A stretch of 64,000 nt of DNA from positions 8,370,001 to 8,434,000 of the forward strand of contig NZ_CP108414.1 in the NCBI RefSeq assembly GCF_035978755.1, in the 5' to 3' direction. This DNA is from Streptomyces sp. NBC_01298. GTDB taxonomy: Bacteria > Actinomycetota > Actinomycetes > Streptomycetales > Streptomycetaceae. The translations under genes and the position numbers were made by a program. Each line of letters opens with the position of its first letter. Position 1 is the first letter of the stretch. Below the pieces are notes generated by a model. That model had not been told where the DNA came from, did not search any database, and saw only the letters and a list, made by a program, of their open reading frames with translations. Below, piece by piece: positions 27,885 to 37,336 of this stretch.

Positions 27885-27914
27885 CCGGGTGACCGGGGAA
27901 CGGCGGTGGTGGTC

Positions 27915-28573
27915 ATGGCGCGACCGGTGTGGGCGGGAGTACTGAGCTTCGGGCTGGTCAGCCTGCCGGTGGGCCTGTACACGGCGACCGACAGCCATAC
28001 GATCCACTTCCACCAGCTGCAGCGCGGTACCTCCGACCGGGTCCGCAACAAGCGGGTGAACGAGCGGACCGGCGAGGAGGTGCCCTTCGAAGAGATCGTC
28101 AAGGGCTTCGACGACGGCGACGCGTACGTGCTCGTGGAGCCGGGGAACTGCGCATGGCCGAGCAACTGGTCGAGGCGCTCAGCATGGAATGGAAACCCGA
28201 GGAGTTCCACGACACGTTCCGGGAGAAGGTCGCCGCCCTGATCAAGGCGAAGCGGGCGGGCGAGAGCGTCGAGAAGGCGGAGCCCGCGGCCGAATCCACC
28301 AACGTGATCGACCTCGCCGAGGCACTGCGCGCCAGCGTCGAGCGGGCCGCGGCCGCGGGCGCGGGCGCGGGCGGCAAGGGGAAACGTGTGCGCGGGCCGG
28401 CCGGGACGAAGGATCCCGGGCGCATGACCAAGGCGGAGCTCTACGAGAAGGCCGCGGCGGCGGGGATCCCGGGGCGCTCCGGCATGACCCGCGATGAGCT
28501 CCGCGATGCGCTCACCGCCTCCGACAGCGCCTCGGACACCGGTTCCGGCCGCGGCTCCCGAGAGGCGGCCTGA
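27915..28573 (+). pseudogene. Ku (NHEJ DNA-end-binding) gene with internal deletion and frameshift
   Basis: Bacterial Ku caps DNA ends and recruits LigD. Here the first ~76 codons are a normal Ku N-terminus (MARPVWAGVLSFGLVSLPVG, HFHQLQRGTSDRVRNKRVNE, ending YVLVEP at about 28142). The reading then moves to another frame with the normal Ku C-terminal segment (ELRMAEQLVEALSMEWKPEE, FHDTF) and a Lys-rich tail ending in a Rho-N/SAP-like motif (RMTKAELYEKAAAAGI). About 120-130 central residues, including the DNA-encircling bridge, are gone. The product cannot work as Ku. Another intact copy is likely elsewhere in the genome. Confidence 0.85.
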
Positions 28574-28690
28574 CCGGGCCCCGGCGGAACGCAGTCCGGT
28601 CCGGTATCCGGGATTGGGCCGGGCGTGAGCGGGCAGGCGCCGGGTGCACATCAGTGCGGCAGCGCACACCGTTCGCGAGGAGTCGAAGTC

Positions 28691-28792
28691 ATGACGAACG
28701 CGACCGCATCACACACGCCGAGGCCGGTCCCGGCGCCCCTCCCCGACCCGGAGCCGATGCCCGAACCGCCGCCGGCGCCCCCGACGAGGTAG
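28691..28792 (+). CDS. Pro-rich 33-residue peptide
   Basis: ATG 28691 behind GAGGAG reads MTNATASHTPRPVPAPLPDP then EPMPEPPPAPPTR. A strikingly similar style of Pro-rich small protein is encoded at 48213-48509. The ribosome site supports translation; no function known. Confidence 0.4.
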   Translation: MTNATASHTPRPVPAPLPDPEPMPEPPPAPPTR

Positions 28793-28915
28793 CCGGGCGG
28801 CCTTCCCGACGCCGTGTCGCTCCGCCCGGCGCCTGTTCGGTGGCGGCGGGGTCGAACATGATGTCCGGGCTTGGGGGCAGACGAGACCCGCGGGGACATC
28901 CAAGGGAGGCGGCCG

Positions 28916-29404
28916 ATGGCGAGCGGGACGGATCAGCAGGGGCGCGACGAGTCGCCGGAGGAACGCGCCGACCGGCAGTGGCAGGAACTCGTCCAGGAGA
29001 TCCGGGTCGCCCAGACGGGCGTCCAGATCCTGTTCGGGTTCCTGCTCACGGTGGCCTTCGCCCCCGTGTTCGCGGGGCTCGCGCAGACCGAGAAGACGAT
29101 CTACGTGGTGACGGTGGTCCTGGGATCGCTGGCGACCGGCGCCCTGATCGGGCCCGTGGCCTTCCACCGCCTCGTCTCGGGGCGCAGGATCAAGCCCGAG
29201 GCCGTCGCGTGGGCCGCGCGCCTGACCTTCACCGGGCTGCTGCTGCTCCTGGCCACCTGCACCTCGGCCCTGCTCCTCGTCCTCAGGGTCGCCACCGACA
29301 ACGCCCTCGCGACCTGGCTCGTCGGCGGGGTGTTCGCCTGGTACGTGCTGTGCTGGTTCGTGCTGCCCCTGTGGGCACGCGTCCGCTACACCGCCAAGCG
29401 CTGA
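28916..29404 (+). CDS. DUF6328 four-helix membrane protein
   Basis: 162 residues from ATG 28916 behind AAGGGAGG. An acidic head (DESPEERADRQWQELVQEIR) with the family motif VAQTGVQILFGFLLTVAFAP precedes four membrane helices. These proteins are frequent in actinobacterial stress regions; no activity known. Confidence 0.82.
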   Translation: MASGTDQQGRDESPEERADRQWQELVQEIRVAQTGVQILFGFLLTVAFAPVFAGLAQTEKTIYVVTVVLGSLATGALIGPVAFHRLVSGRRIKPEAVAWAARLTFTGLLLLLATCTSALLLVLRVATDNALATWLVGGVFAWYVLCWFVLPLWARVRYTAKR

Positions 29405-29423
29405 CCGGGACCGCCCCGTCGTC

Positions 29424-29939
29424 CTAGCCCGCGGCGGCGAGCTGTTCCTCCGCCGCCGCGATGGCTTCGAGGGCGGTCGCCCTGCCCATCAGGACGCACA
29501 GGGTGTACGCGGTGTCGTCCATGGCCCGGAGGGCACCAGGGTCGTGGGGGGAGGCGGCGAGGCGGGCCTGGCAGCCGCGCAGCCGGGTCAGGACCTCCTC
29601 GGTCCGGGCGGGATTCGGCGCGAGCCCGGCGCGGGAGGGAGCGCCCGCCGGTCCGCGGGTCCGGGCGGCTTCGACGGCGCGCCGCAGGGCGCGTTCGAGG
29701 CGGGAGGGCAGGGCGGTGCCGCACGAGGTGGCGGTCATCGCGGCCGCGAGGTCCTGGACGGCGACGTCGGCCAGGTCCGCGGCCGTGGCGAGGATGCGCA
29801 GCGCGTCGCGGGCCGAGCAGGGGGTGGTGGCCATGAGCATCCCGACGGCCCAGTTGCCCGTCGGCGCGGGCACCGGGTGCCCGGGCGTCCGGGCGGCGGG
29901 GGCCTGTCGGGTCGGTGGGGTGGTTTCGGGTGTCGGCAC
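29424..29939 (-). CDS. ANTAR-like / DUF5133 domain protein (second copy)
   Basis: 171 residues. Same two-part design as the gene at 22459-23004: first VGMLMATTPCSARDALRILA, then DDTAYTLCVLMGRATALEAI. Variable Pro-rich N-terminus. It converges with the DUF6328 gene, only 19 bp between stops. Role unknown; the pair is a local paralogue family. Confidence 0.75.
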   Translation of the reverse strand: MPTPETTPPTRQAPAARTPGHPVPAPTGNWAVGMLMATTPCSARDALRILATAADLADVAVQDLAAAMTATSCGTALPSRLERALRRAVEAARTRGPAGAPSRAGLAPNPARTEEVLTRLRGCQARLAASPHDPGALRAMDDTAYTLCVLMGRATALEAIAAAEEQLAAAG

Positions 29940-30181
29940 GGGGGTCCTCCAGTCCGGGTCGGTTGTGCGGTGCGGGGCGGTGTTCCGCTTAGGGACGCTA
30001 TGCCCGCCGTCTGAGCACGGACGGCGCGGCGCGCTGGTTCAAGGACCGAACAACCGCCATGACCCGTGCGGCCGACCGCCCCGGCCCCGGGGCGTCCGTA
30101 CGGGCCCGGGTGCGCGCCCGGCGGCTTCCCCGTCCCGTGCGCGTCCCGCGCGCCCCGATCAGCCGGGTCGGACGACAGGCC

Positions 30182-31345
30182 CTAGCCCTCGGCCACGGCC
30201 TCGACGAGGCTGTCCACGACCCGGCTGAGCCGTCCGTGGCGCCGGTGCGCGGCGCGTTGCCGGGCCGCCCCGGTGCCTTCGGTCCGGACCTCCTCCAGCA
30301 GGGCGTCGACGAGCCCGGAGTCGCCCGACGCCGCGAGGCCGGGGGCGGCCCGGTCCCGTAGCCGGGCGACCAGCGTCCACGCGGGCACCGGAGCGCCGTC
30401 GACCGGGTCCAGGCCGTCGCCGTGCAGGCCGTGGACGGCCGCGAGCAGATGCGCCTCGCGGAGCCTCGCCGAATGCGGCGCGGGGGCCGGAGCCCCCTCG
30501 GCGGCCTCGGCGCGCAGGGTCGCGGCCAGGCCCCGTACGAGAACGGCCAGGAGGACGACCGTACCGATCCGGGCGTTCACGTCGGCCACGCGGATCTCCA
30601 GCGTCGGCACGTGCTCGGACGGGCGGGCGTACCAGTAGATCATCCGCCGGTCCAGCACCGTGCCGCTGCGCACGAGCTCCTCGGCGCGGCGTTCGTACGC
30701 GGCTTCGTCGAGGACCGGGGCGGGCCCGACGGTCGGCCAGCGGGCGTGCTCCACCGCCCGCCAGCTCGCGTAGCCGGAGTCCCGGCCCCGGTCGAAGGGG
30801 GAGTTGCCCGCCAGGGCCTGGACGACGGGCAGCCAGGACCGCATCCGGTTGGCGAGGTCGAGGGCCTCCGCCCGGCTGTCGACGCCGATGTGGACGTGGC
30901 AGCCGCAGACCGCCTGGTCGTAGTCGCCGAGGATCCAGGGGAAGCGGGACGCCATCCGGCGGTAGCGCTCGTCGCGCGTGACGGTCAGCGGACGCTCGGG
31001 CGGTACGACGGGGGTTCCCGCGGCCAGCAGCAGGCACTGCTCGGTGGCCGCGGCGCGGATCACCTCGGCCCGGATCCCGGACAGCTCCGATCTGAGCGCG
31101 GCGGCGTCCGTGGTGGGGCTGGTGCAGATCTCCACCTGGGCGGTGAAGAACTCCGGCTGGACCAGCGGCCCGAGCGTGCGCCCGGCGGCTGCTATGACGC
31201 GCGGGCCGCGCCCCACCGGGGCCCGGCTGACGCGGTCGACCAGGAGGAACTCCTCCTCCACTCCCATCGTCAGGACCGGGACCCGCCCGGGGACGCCCGT
31301 GCGTCCCGCGTCCGCCACGGTCGCCCTGGATGCGGTCAGTGACAT
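30182..31345 (-). CDS. Carboxylate-amine ligase (glutamate-cysteine ligase 2, YbdK type)
   Basis: 387 residues from ATG 31345. ATP-dependent gamma-glutamyl ligase of the GCS2 family: TMGVEEEFLLVD at the start, then QAVCGCHVHIGV with metal-binding His and RPSEHVPTLEIRVADVNARI. Members join Glu to Cys or another amine; the real substrate in actinobacteria is often unknown. The neighbouring glutamine amidotransferase gene is read in the same direction, 192 bp upstream. Confidence 0.9.
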   Translation of the reverse strand: MSLTASRATVADAGRTGVPGRVPVLTMGVEEEFLLVDRVSRAPVGRGPRVIAAAGRTLGPLVQPEFFTAQVEICTSPTTDAAALRSELSGIRAEVIRAAATEQCLLLAAGTPVVPPERPLTVTRDERYRRMASRFPWILGDYDQAVCGCHVHIGVDSRAEALDLANRMRSWLPVVQALAGNSPFDRGRDSGYASWRAVEHARWPTVGPAPVLDEAAYERRAEELVRSGTVLDRRMIYWYARPSEHVPTLEIRVADVNARIGTVVLLAVLVRGLAATLRAEAAEGAPAPAPHSARLREAHLLAAVHGLHGDGLDPVDGAPVPAWTLVARLRDRAAPGLAASGDSGLVDALLEEVRTEGTGAARQRAAHRRHGRLSRVVDSLVEAVAEG

Positions 31346-31537
31346 CGAATGCCCCCTCCGTGGATCGAGGCGGATCGTCCGGCCCGGGAGGGCGATCGAG
31401 CCCGTCGAGCCCATCGAGCCGATCGGGCCCCGGCCCCCGAGCCGGCTGGTCAAAGGCGTCTACCCCTCGGACCGCCGCTCACGCGGGGGTCCGAGGGATC
31501 CGGGAGGCCTGGGGGACGGCCGGATCCGGCGCGGCCG

Positions 31538-32377
31538 TCAGGCGGGCACGGGGAGGAAGGGCAGGTAGTCCTGGTCCCCGACGGACGGGATCACCGTGTA
31601 GCTGGCCTCGGGAAGCTCGTTCCACACGCCGGGCAGGTCCCCCAGCGGTTCGGAGACCACCAGGCGCGATGCGTCGGAGATGTCCTCGAGGAAGCGCACC
31701 TCGGGGTGGAGGTGGCGGACGGTATCGGCGCGGCTGCTGTAGAAGAGCGACCGGGAGGCGCCGACGCTCGAATAGCGGAACGCCCAGAGCCGCTCCCCGT
31801 CGCTGATGGCCAGGGTCATCTGAACCGGTTCGGGGACGCCGTGCTCCTTGCCGAGCCGCTCCACGAGCCCGGTCATCCTGGCCACGGCCCCCGGGACGTC
31901 CTGGTCCAGCCCGAAGGTCACCGCCAGGTAGAACATGACCTCGGAATCGGTGGACCCCTCGATGGCGGGGAAGAGCGCCGGATCGACGGCCAGGCAGAGG
32001 TCGCGCTGGAGCCGGGGGAAGTCCGCGATGGCCCCGTTGTGCATCCACAGCCACCGGCCGTGACGGAAGGGGTGGCAGTTGGTCTGCTGTACGGCCGAAC
32101 CCGTCGAGGCGCGGATGTGCGCGAAGAACAGCGGGGAGCGGACGTGCGCGGCGAGCTCGCGCAGATTGCGGTTGTTCCAGGCCGGGGCGATGTCCCGGAA
32201 GACGGCCGGGGTGCCGTCCCCGTTGCCGCTGTACCAGCCGAGGCCGAAGCCGTCGCCGTTCGTCGTCTCCACGCCCATCCGGGCATGCAGGCTCTGGTTG
32301 ATCAGCGAGTGTTCGGGCCGGTAGAGCACGGCGTCGAGCAGCATCGGCGAACCCGAGTAGGCGAGCCATCGGCACAT
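31538..32377 (-). CDS. Class II glutamine amidotransferase (EgtC/YafJ-like)
   Basis: 279 residues. N-terminal nucleophile Cys2 (MCRWLAYSG) after Met removal, then NGDGFGLGWY, RELAAHVRSPLFFAHIRAST, NCHPF and WMHNGAIADF, all hallmarks of stand-alone GATase-II proteins. The family includes EgtC, which hydrolyses the gamma-glutamyl intermediate of ergothioneine. With a gamma-glutamyl ligase next door that role is conceivable, but egtB and egtD are absent here. Confidence 0.9.
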   Translation of the reverse strand: MCRWLAYSGSPMLLDAVLYRPEHSLINQSLHARMGVETTNGDGFGLGWYSGNGDGTPAVFRDIAPAWNNRNLRELAAHVRSPLFFAHIRASTGSAVQQTNCHPFRHGRWLWMHNGAIADFPRLQRDLCLAVDPALFPAIEGSTDSEVMFYLAVTFGLDQDVPGAVARMTGLVERLGKEHGVPEPVQMTLAISDGERLWAFRYSSVGASRSLFYSSRADTVRHLHPEVRFLEDISDASRLVVSEPLGDLPGVWNELPEASYTVIPSVGDQDYLPFLPVPA

Positions 32378-32437
32378 GCGAACCTCCCTTTCGCGGCCTG
32401 CTCCGAGCCTAACCCCGTACGCGGCCGCGGTCCTGGC

Positions 32438-32466
32438 ATCCGCCGCGGCGGGGTGCCGCGGCGGAT
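32438..32466 (-). terminator. Hairpin ending the hydrogenase operon
   Basis: ATCCGCCGCGGC (32438-32449) and its perfect complement (32455-32466), 5-nt loop, beginning 13 bp after the hypE stop. No T-run. It separates the hydrogenase operon from the amidotransferase gene on the same strand. Confidence 0.8.
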
Positions 32467-32478
32467 CCGGGGCCGGAC

Positions 32479-33543
32479 TCAGCAGATCCGCGGCAGCTGC
32501 TCCCCGAGCGGCAGGTCCATCACGCGGGTGCCGCCCAGTCCGGTGCGGGCCACGACCATGCCCGGGTGGGCCTCCACGGCCTCGCCGATCACGGTCGCGC
32601 CCCGCCCCAGCGGATGCGCCCGCATCGCGTCGAGCACGGCCTCGGCGTGCTCGCGCGGTACGAAGGCCACGAGCTTGCCCTCGTTGGCCACGTAGAACGG
32701 GTCCAGGCCGAGGATGGAGCAGGCGTTCGCGACGGCCGGGGGCACCGGCACACGGGACTCGTGGACCAGGACGCCGGTGCCGGAGGCCGTGGCGATCTCG
32801 TTGAGCGCGGCGGCCAGACCGCCCCGGGTGGGGTCGCGCAGGACGTGCAGGTCGGGGGTGACCGCGAGCATGCTCCGGACGAGGCCGCCCAGCGGAGCGC
32901 AGTCGCTCTCCACGTCCACCCCGAACTCCAGACCCTCGCGCACGCTCATGATGGCGATGCCGTGCAGCCCGATCTCACCGCTGACGATGACCACGTCGCC
33001 CGGCACGACCCGCTGCGGGCGCAGGTCCACCCCCGCGGGGATGACGCCGATGCCCGCGGTGTTGATGTAGACGCCGTCCCCGTGCCCGCTCTCCACGACC
33101 TTGGTGTCCCCGGTGACCACCTCCACGCCGGCGGCCCGCGCGGCCTCGCCCATCGCGCGGGCGACCCGGGAGACGACGGACATCTCGACGCCCTCCTCGA
33201 GGATGAACCCGCAGGAGAGATAGGCCGGTACGGCCCCTGACATGGCCAGGTCGTTGACCGTGCCGTTGACCGCGAGGTCGCCGATGCAGCCGCCCGGGAA
33301 GAACAGCGGGCGCACGACGTAGGAGTCCGTGGAGAAGGCCAGCCGGACACCGCCGAGGGTGAGCGCGGCGGAGTCCCCGAGCTGGGCGAGGGCCGCGCCG
33401 CCGAACTCCGGGAGGAAGAGGTGCTCGACCAGTTCGGCGGACAGCGCGCCGCCCCCGCCGTGGCCCATCACCACCCGGGGGTGGTCGCGCAGCGGGGCCG
33501 GGCAGGTCCAGCCCGTGATGTCCAGGGGTGCGGTCTCAGCCAA
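32479..33543 (-). CDS. hypE: HypE, hydrogenase maturation (carbamoyl dehydratase)
   Basis: 354 residues from TTG 33543 with GGAGGCGAG upstream. HypE dehydrates the thiocarbamate on its C-terminal Cys to thiocyanate, giving the CN ligands of the NiFe site. The C-terminus PRIC with the acceptor Cys as last residue is intact. The PurM-like fold shows [29 protein letters not shown] and [15 protein letters not shown]. It overlaps hypD by 8 bp and is the last gene of the operon. Confidence 0.96.
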   Translation of the reverse strand: MAETAPLDITGWTCPAPLRDHPRVVMGHGGGGALSAELVEHLFLPEFGGAALAQLGDSAALTLGGVRLAFSTDSYVVRPLFFPGGCIGDLAVNGTVNDLAMSGAVPAYLSCGFILEEGVEMSVVSRVARAMGEAARAAGVEVVTGDTKVVESGHGDGVYINTAGIGVIPAGVDLRPQRVVPGDVVIVSGEIGLHGIAIMSVREGLEFGVDVESDCAPLGGLVRSMLAVTPDLHVLRDPTRGGLAAALNEIATASGTGVLVHESRVPVPPAVANACSILGLDPFYVANEGKLVAFVPREHAEAVLDAMRAHPLGRGATVIGEAVEAHPGMVVARTGLGGTRVMDLPLGEQLPRIC

Positions 33544-34678
33544 CGGGGCTCGCCTCCAGCGGCGTCGTCGGGGCGGCCGGCGCGGCCGGGAGGTCGAGCC
33601 GGCGGTAGAGGTAGTACGCGGCGCAGGCGCCCTCGCTGGAGACCATCGTGGCGCCGAGCGGATTGCGCGGGGTGCACAGGGTGCCGAAGGCCTCGCACTC
33701 GTGCGGTTTGATGAGCCCCTGGAGCACCTCGCCGCTGCGGCACTCGGCGGGCTCCCGCGTGGTGATCCCGGTGACCGAGAAGCGGTGCTCGGCGTCGAAC
33801 TCCCGGTAGCGCTCGGACAGCCGCCAGCCGCTGTCCGGGATGACCCCGATCCCGCGCCAGGCCCGGTCCGTGACCTCGAAGACGTCCTCCAGCATGGCGA
33901 GGGCGGCGGGGTTGCCCTCCGGGCGGACGGCGCGCTCGTAGGCGTTCTCCACGGTGTGCTCGCCCCGTTCGAGCTGGAGCACGGTGCGCCGTACGCCTTC
34001 GAGGATGTCCAGCGGCTCGAAGCCCGTCACCACGATCGGCACCCGGTGGCGCGCCGCGAGCTCCGGGTACTCCGCCATGCCCATCACGCTGCACACGTGC
34101 CCGGCGGCGAGGAAGCCCTGCACCCGGCAGCTGGGGGACCGCATGATGGCCTCGATGGCCGGGGGAACCCGTACGTGGGAGACCAGCAGGCTGAAGTTGG
34201 GGATGCCCAGCCGCTTCGCCTGGTGCACCGTCATCGCGTTCGGCGGGGCCGTGGTCTCGAAGCCGATCCCGAAGAACACCACCTCCCGGTCCGGGTTCTG
34301 CCGGGCGATGTTCAGGGCGTCGAGCGGGGAGTAGACCACCCGTACGTCGCCGCCCTCGCTGCGGACCCGGAACAGGTCGCGGCCGGTTCCGGGGACGCGG
34401 AGCATGTCGCCGAAGGAGCAGAAGATCACGCCCGGCCGGGAGGCGATCTCCAGGGCCTTGTCGATGACCTCCAGCGGGGTGACGCAGACGGGACAGCCCG
34501 GTCCGTGGATCAACTCCACTTGATCCGGCAGGAGTTGATCGATTCCGTGCCGGATGATGGTGTGCGTCTGACCGCCGCACACCTCCATCAGTGCCCAGGG
34601 GCGGGTCACCGTGGAGTGGATCTCGTCCAGGATCCGGCGCGCGAGGGCCGGGTCCTGGAACTCGTCGATGTACTTCAC
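33536..34678 (-). CDS. hypD: HypD, Fe(CN)2CO assembly scaffold
   Basis: 380 residues from GTG 34678. HypD holds iron while CN and CO are attached, together with HypC. Motifs: [40 protein letters not shown], and the C-terminal [4Fe-4S] cysteines in [20 protein letters not shown]. Its GTG overlaps the hypC stop (GTGA). All conserved Cys are present, so it should be active. Confidence 0.97.
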   Translation of the reverse strand: MKYIDEFQDPALARRILDEIHSTVTRPWALMEVCGGQTHTIIRHGIDQLLPDQVELIHGPGCPVCVTPLEVIDKALEIASRPGVIFCSFGDMLRVPGTGRDLFRVRSEGGDVRVVYSPLDALNIARQNPDREVVFFGIGFETTAPPNAMTVHQAKRLGIPNFSLLVSHVRVPPAIEAIMRSPSCRVQGFLAAGHVCSVMGMAEYPELAARHRVPIVVTGFEPLDILEGVRRTVLQLERGEHTVENAYERAVRPEGNPAALAMLEDVFEVTDRAWRGIGVIPDSGWRLSERYREFDAEHRFSVTGITTREPAECRSGEVLQGLIKPHECEAFGTLCTPRNPLGATMVSSEGACAAYYLYRRLDLPAAPAAPTTPLEASPVG

Positions 34679-34971
34679 CGAGGCCCTCCCTCGCCACCGT
34701 CGGCGGCGTCCGCGGCCAGCTCCCACGGGTCGCCGAACTCCTCCTGGAGCATGCCGAGTTCCGCGAACAGTGCGAGGGTCTGCCGGGCCGACTCCTCGTC
34801 CAGACGCTGGAGGGCGAAGCCCACGTGGACGATGGCGTACTCGCCGACCTGGAGGTCGGGCAGGTACTCCAGGCACACCTCCTTCTGCACGCCGCCGAAA
34901 TCGACCGTGGCCATGCGGGTGCCGTCCTTCTCCGCGATGTCAAGCACTCTGCCGGGTACCGCCAAGCACAT
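34675..34971 (-). CDS. hypC: HypC/HupF hydrogenase maturation chaperone
   Basis: 98 residues. [12 protein letters not shown] gives the essential N-terminal Cys2 that binds iron and the large subunit precursor; the beta-barrel follows ([33 protein letters not shown]). Its start lies 32 bp inside the end of hypF; its stop overlaps hypD. Confidence 0.96.
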   Translation of the reverse strand: MCLAVPGRVLDIAEKDGTRMATVDFGGVQKEVCLEYLPDLQVGEYAIVHVGFALQRLDEESARQTLALFAELGMLQEEFGDPWELAADAADGGEGGPR

Positions 34972-37336
34972 GGACCTCTCCTCGCTGTGGGGGGTCGGTG
35001 GCGCCGCGGGCGGCCGCCACCATGAGCTGACCGAGTGCCAGCCCGCCGTCGTTCGGCGGGACCTGGCGGTGCCGCAGTACGGTGAAGCCGAGCCCGCTCA
35101 GCACGCGGGCGCAGGACGAGGACAGCAGGCCGTTGGCGAAGACCCCGCCGGTCAGCGCCACCACGTCCAGGGCGTGCCGTTCGCGTGCCAGGACGCACAG
35201 CTCCGCGACGAGTCCGGTGACGGCGGCGTGGAAGCGCGCCGCGATCACGGAGGTATCCGCCCCCGCCCGCAGGTCGGCCACCACCGAAGCCAGCAGCGGC
35301 GCCGGATCGGCGGTGACGGGGCCGTCGCGGCCTGGCGCCGGATGGTTCAGGGCGAAGGCGTAGGGGTGTCGGTCCGCGTGTCCCGTTGCCCGCAGCGCGG
35401 CGGATTCGAGCTCCATCGCGGCCTGGGCCTCGTACCCGGAGAGCTGGCAGATGCCCGCCAGGGAGGAGACGCTGTCGAAGAGCCGCCCCATGCTGGACGT
35501 GGCGGCGCAGTTCAGATCGCGCTCCAACTGCCGCGACAGCAAACGGAGTTCGTCCTCCGGGCAGCTGCTCGTGCACGGCAGGTCCGGATCCCAGGGGATG
35601 CCCGCCGCCCGCAGGTGCGACAGGGCCATGCGGTACGGCCGGCGCACCGCGGCGTCACCGCCCGGCAGCGGCACGTACGCGAGGTGGGCGAAGCGGGTGT
35701 ACCCGGCGTAGTCGGCGAGGAGCACCTCGCCGCCCCACACCGCGCCGTCGTCACCGTAGCCGGTGCCGTCGAAGGCGACGCCGATCACCCGCTCGCCGCC
35801 GTCCAGGCCGTGTTCGGCCAGCGCGGACGCGATGTGCGCGTGATGGTGCTGGACGCGCACCAGGGGCCGGCCCCCCGCGTTGCGGACCGCCCAGCGGCCC
35901 GACCGGTACCCGGGATGCCGGTCGGTGGCCAGCAGTACGGGAGAGACCCCGGTGACGGACTCCAGCTGCCGTTCGGCCCGCTCGAAGGCGATCTGGGTGG
36001 ACAGGTCGTCCATGTCGCCGATGTGCGCCGACAGCCAGGCCCGGCGGCCCTCACCGAGGCAGAGGGCGTTCTTCAGGTCGCCCCCCGTCGCCAGCGTGGC
36101 GGGGACGGGAAAGGGCAGCGGCAGCGGCAGCGGGGCGTAGCCGCGCGCACGCCGCACCAGCAGCTCGGCGCCGTCGCAGACCCGGACCACGGAGTCGTCG
36201 CACGGAACGTGGATGGGCCTGTCGTGCGTGAGCCAGCCGTCGGCGAGGCCGGCCAGCCGCTCCAGGGCCTCGTCCTCCCCGGTGACGATGGGCTCGCCCG
36301 CGAGGTTCCCGCTGGTCATGACGAGCAGCGCGGGCCCCGGAGGGTCACCGGGAAGCCCGAACAGCAGGTGATGGACCGGGGTGTACGGGAGCATGACGCC
36401 GAGGTCGGGGCTGCGCGGCGCGACCTCCTCGGCCGGTCCGGGGACGCCGGCGCGCCTGCGGAGCAGCACGATGGGCCGGACGCTCCCGGTGAGCAGGGCG
36501 CGTTCCTCGGGGCCGAGGTGCGCCAGCCGCTCCGCCTCCGCGAGGTCGCGCGCCATCACCGCGAACGGCTTGTCCCCGCGGGACTTGCGCCGGCGCAGCT
36601 CCGCCACGGCCTCGGGCCGGGTGGCGTCGCAGGCCAGGTGGTAGCCGCCGAGCCCCTTGACCGCCAGGATCGCGCCCCGGGCCAGCATCTCGCGTGCCCC
36701 GGCGACCGGATCCGTACCGGCGGGATCGTACGGGTCGCGGCCGGCGCCGGCGCCGGCGACCAGCAGCCGCAGCCGGGGACCGCAGGCCGGGCAGGCGACC
36801 GGCTGGGCGTGGAAGCGGCGGTCGGCCGGATCGGCGTACTCGCGGGCGCAGTCGGGGCACATCGGGAAGCCGGCCATGGTCGTGTGCACGCGGTCGTAGG
36901 GCAGTCCGGTGACGATCGTGAAGCGGGGGCCGCAGTGCGTGCACGTGATGAAGGGGTGCCGGTGGCGGCGGTCGGCCGGATCCGCCAGTTCCGCGAGGCA
37001 CGCGGCGCACGTGGCCGTGTCCGGGGAGACCAGGGTCCGGGCCGGGCCGCCGCCCCGGGAGGCGATGATCGAGAATCCGGCGCCGCCGACCACCGGCACC
37101 TCGCAGTGGTCCACGGCGTCCACCACGGCCAGCGGGGGCGCGTCCGCCGCGAGGCGCTCGCAGAAGGCGGCGACGGCGGCCGCCGCTCCCTCGACCTCGG
37201 TCACCACTCCCTCCGGGGTGTTGGTGACGTGTCCGGCCAGACCGAGCCCGGTGGCGCGGGCGTAGACGTACGGCCGGAAACCGACGCCCTGCACCACGCC
37301 CTGGACGGTGACCCGGCGGCGCTGTAGGGACTCCAT
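34940..37336 (-). CDS. hypF: HypF carbamoyltransferase
   Basis: 798 residues, full family length. Domains in order: acylphosphatase-like (RVTVQGVVQGVGFRPYVYAR), double zinc finger (CAACLAELADP, CTHCGPRF, CPDCAREY, CPACGPRL), a YrdC-like domain (AVKGLGGYHLACDATRPEAV, KPFAVMARDL) and a Kae1-like domain with HHAHIASALAEHGL. It makes carbamoyl-AMP from carbamoyl phosphate and loads HypE. Start overlaps the hypB stop as TGATG. Confidence 0.97.
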   Translation of the reverse strand: MESLQRRRVTVQGVVQGVGFRPYVYARATGLGLAGHVTNTPEGVVTEVEGAAAAVAAFCERLAADAPPLAVVDAVDHCEVPVVGGAGFSIIASRGGGPARTLVSPDTATCAACLAELADPADRRHRHPFITCTHCGPRFTIVTGLPYDRVHTTMAGFPMCPDCAREYADPADRRFHAQPVACPACGPRLRLLVAGAGAGRDPYDPAGTDPVAGAREMLARGAILAVKGLGGYHLACDATRPEAVAELRRRKSRGDKPFAVMARDLAEAERLAHLGPEERALLTGSVRPIVLLRRRAGVPGPAEEVAPRSPDLGVMLPYTPVHHLLFGLPGDPPGPALLVMTSGNLAGEPIVTGEDEALERLAGLADGWLTHDRPIHVPCDDSVVRVCDGAELLVRRARGYAPLPLPLPFPVPATLATGGDLKNALCLGEGRRAWLSAHIGDMDDLSTQIAFERAERQLESVTGVSPVLLATDRHPGYRSGRWAVRNAGGRPLVRVQHHHAHIASALAEHGLDGGERVIGVAFDGTGYGDDGAVWGGEVLLADYAGYTRFAHLAYVPLPGGDAAVRRPYRMALSHLRAAGIPWDPDLPCTSSCPEDELRLLSRQLERDLNCAATSSMGRLFDSVSSLAGICQLSGYEAQAAMELESAALRATGHADRHPYAFALNHPAPGRDGPVTADPAPLLASVVADLRAGADTSVIAARFHAAVTGLVAELCVLARERHALDVVALTGGVFANGLLSSSCARVLSGLGFTVLRHRQVPPNDGGLALGQLMVAAARGATDPPQRGEVHVLGGTRQSA

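Noticed and set aside
33329..37327. 1332-codon plus-strand open frame across the hyp genes
   Set aside because: Composition artefact of high-GC DNA opposite hypE, D, C and F, whose motifs are unmistakable on the minus strand.
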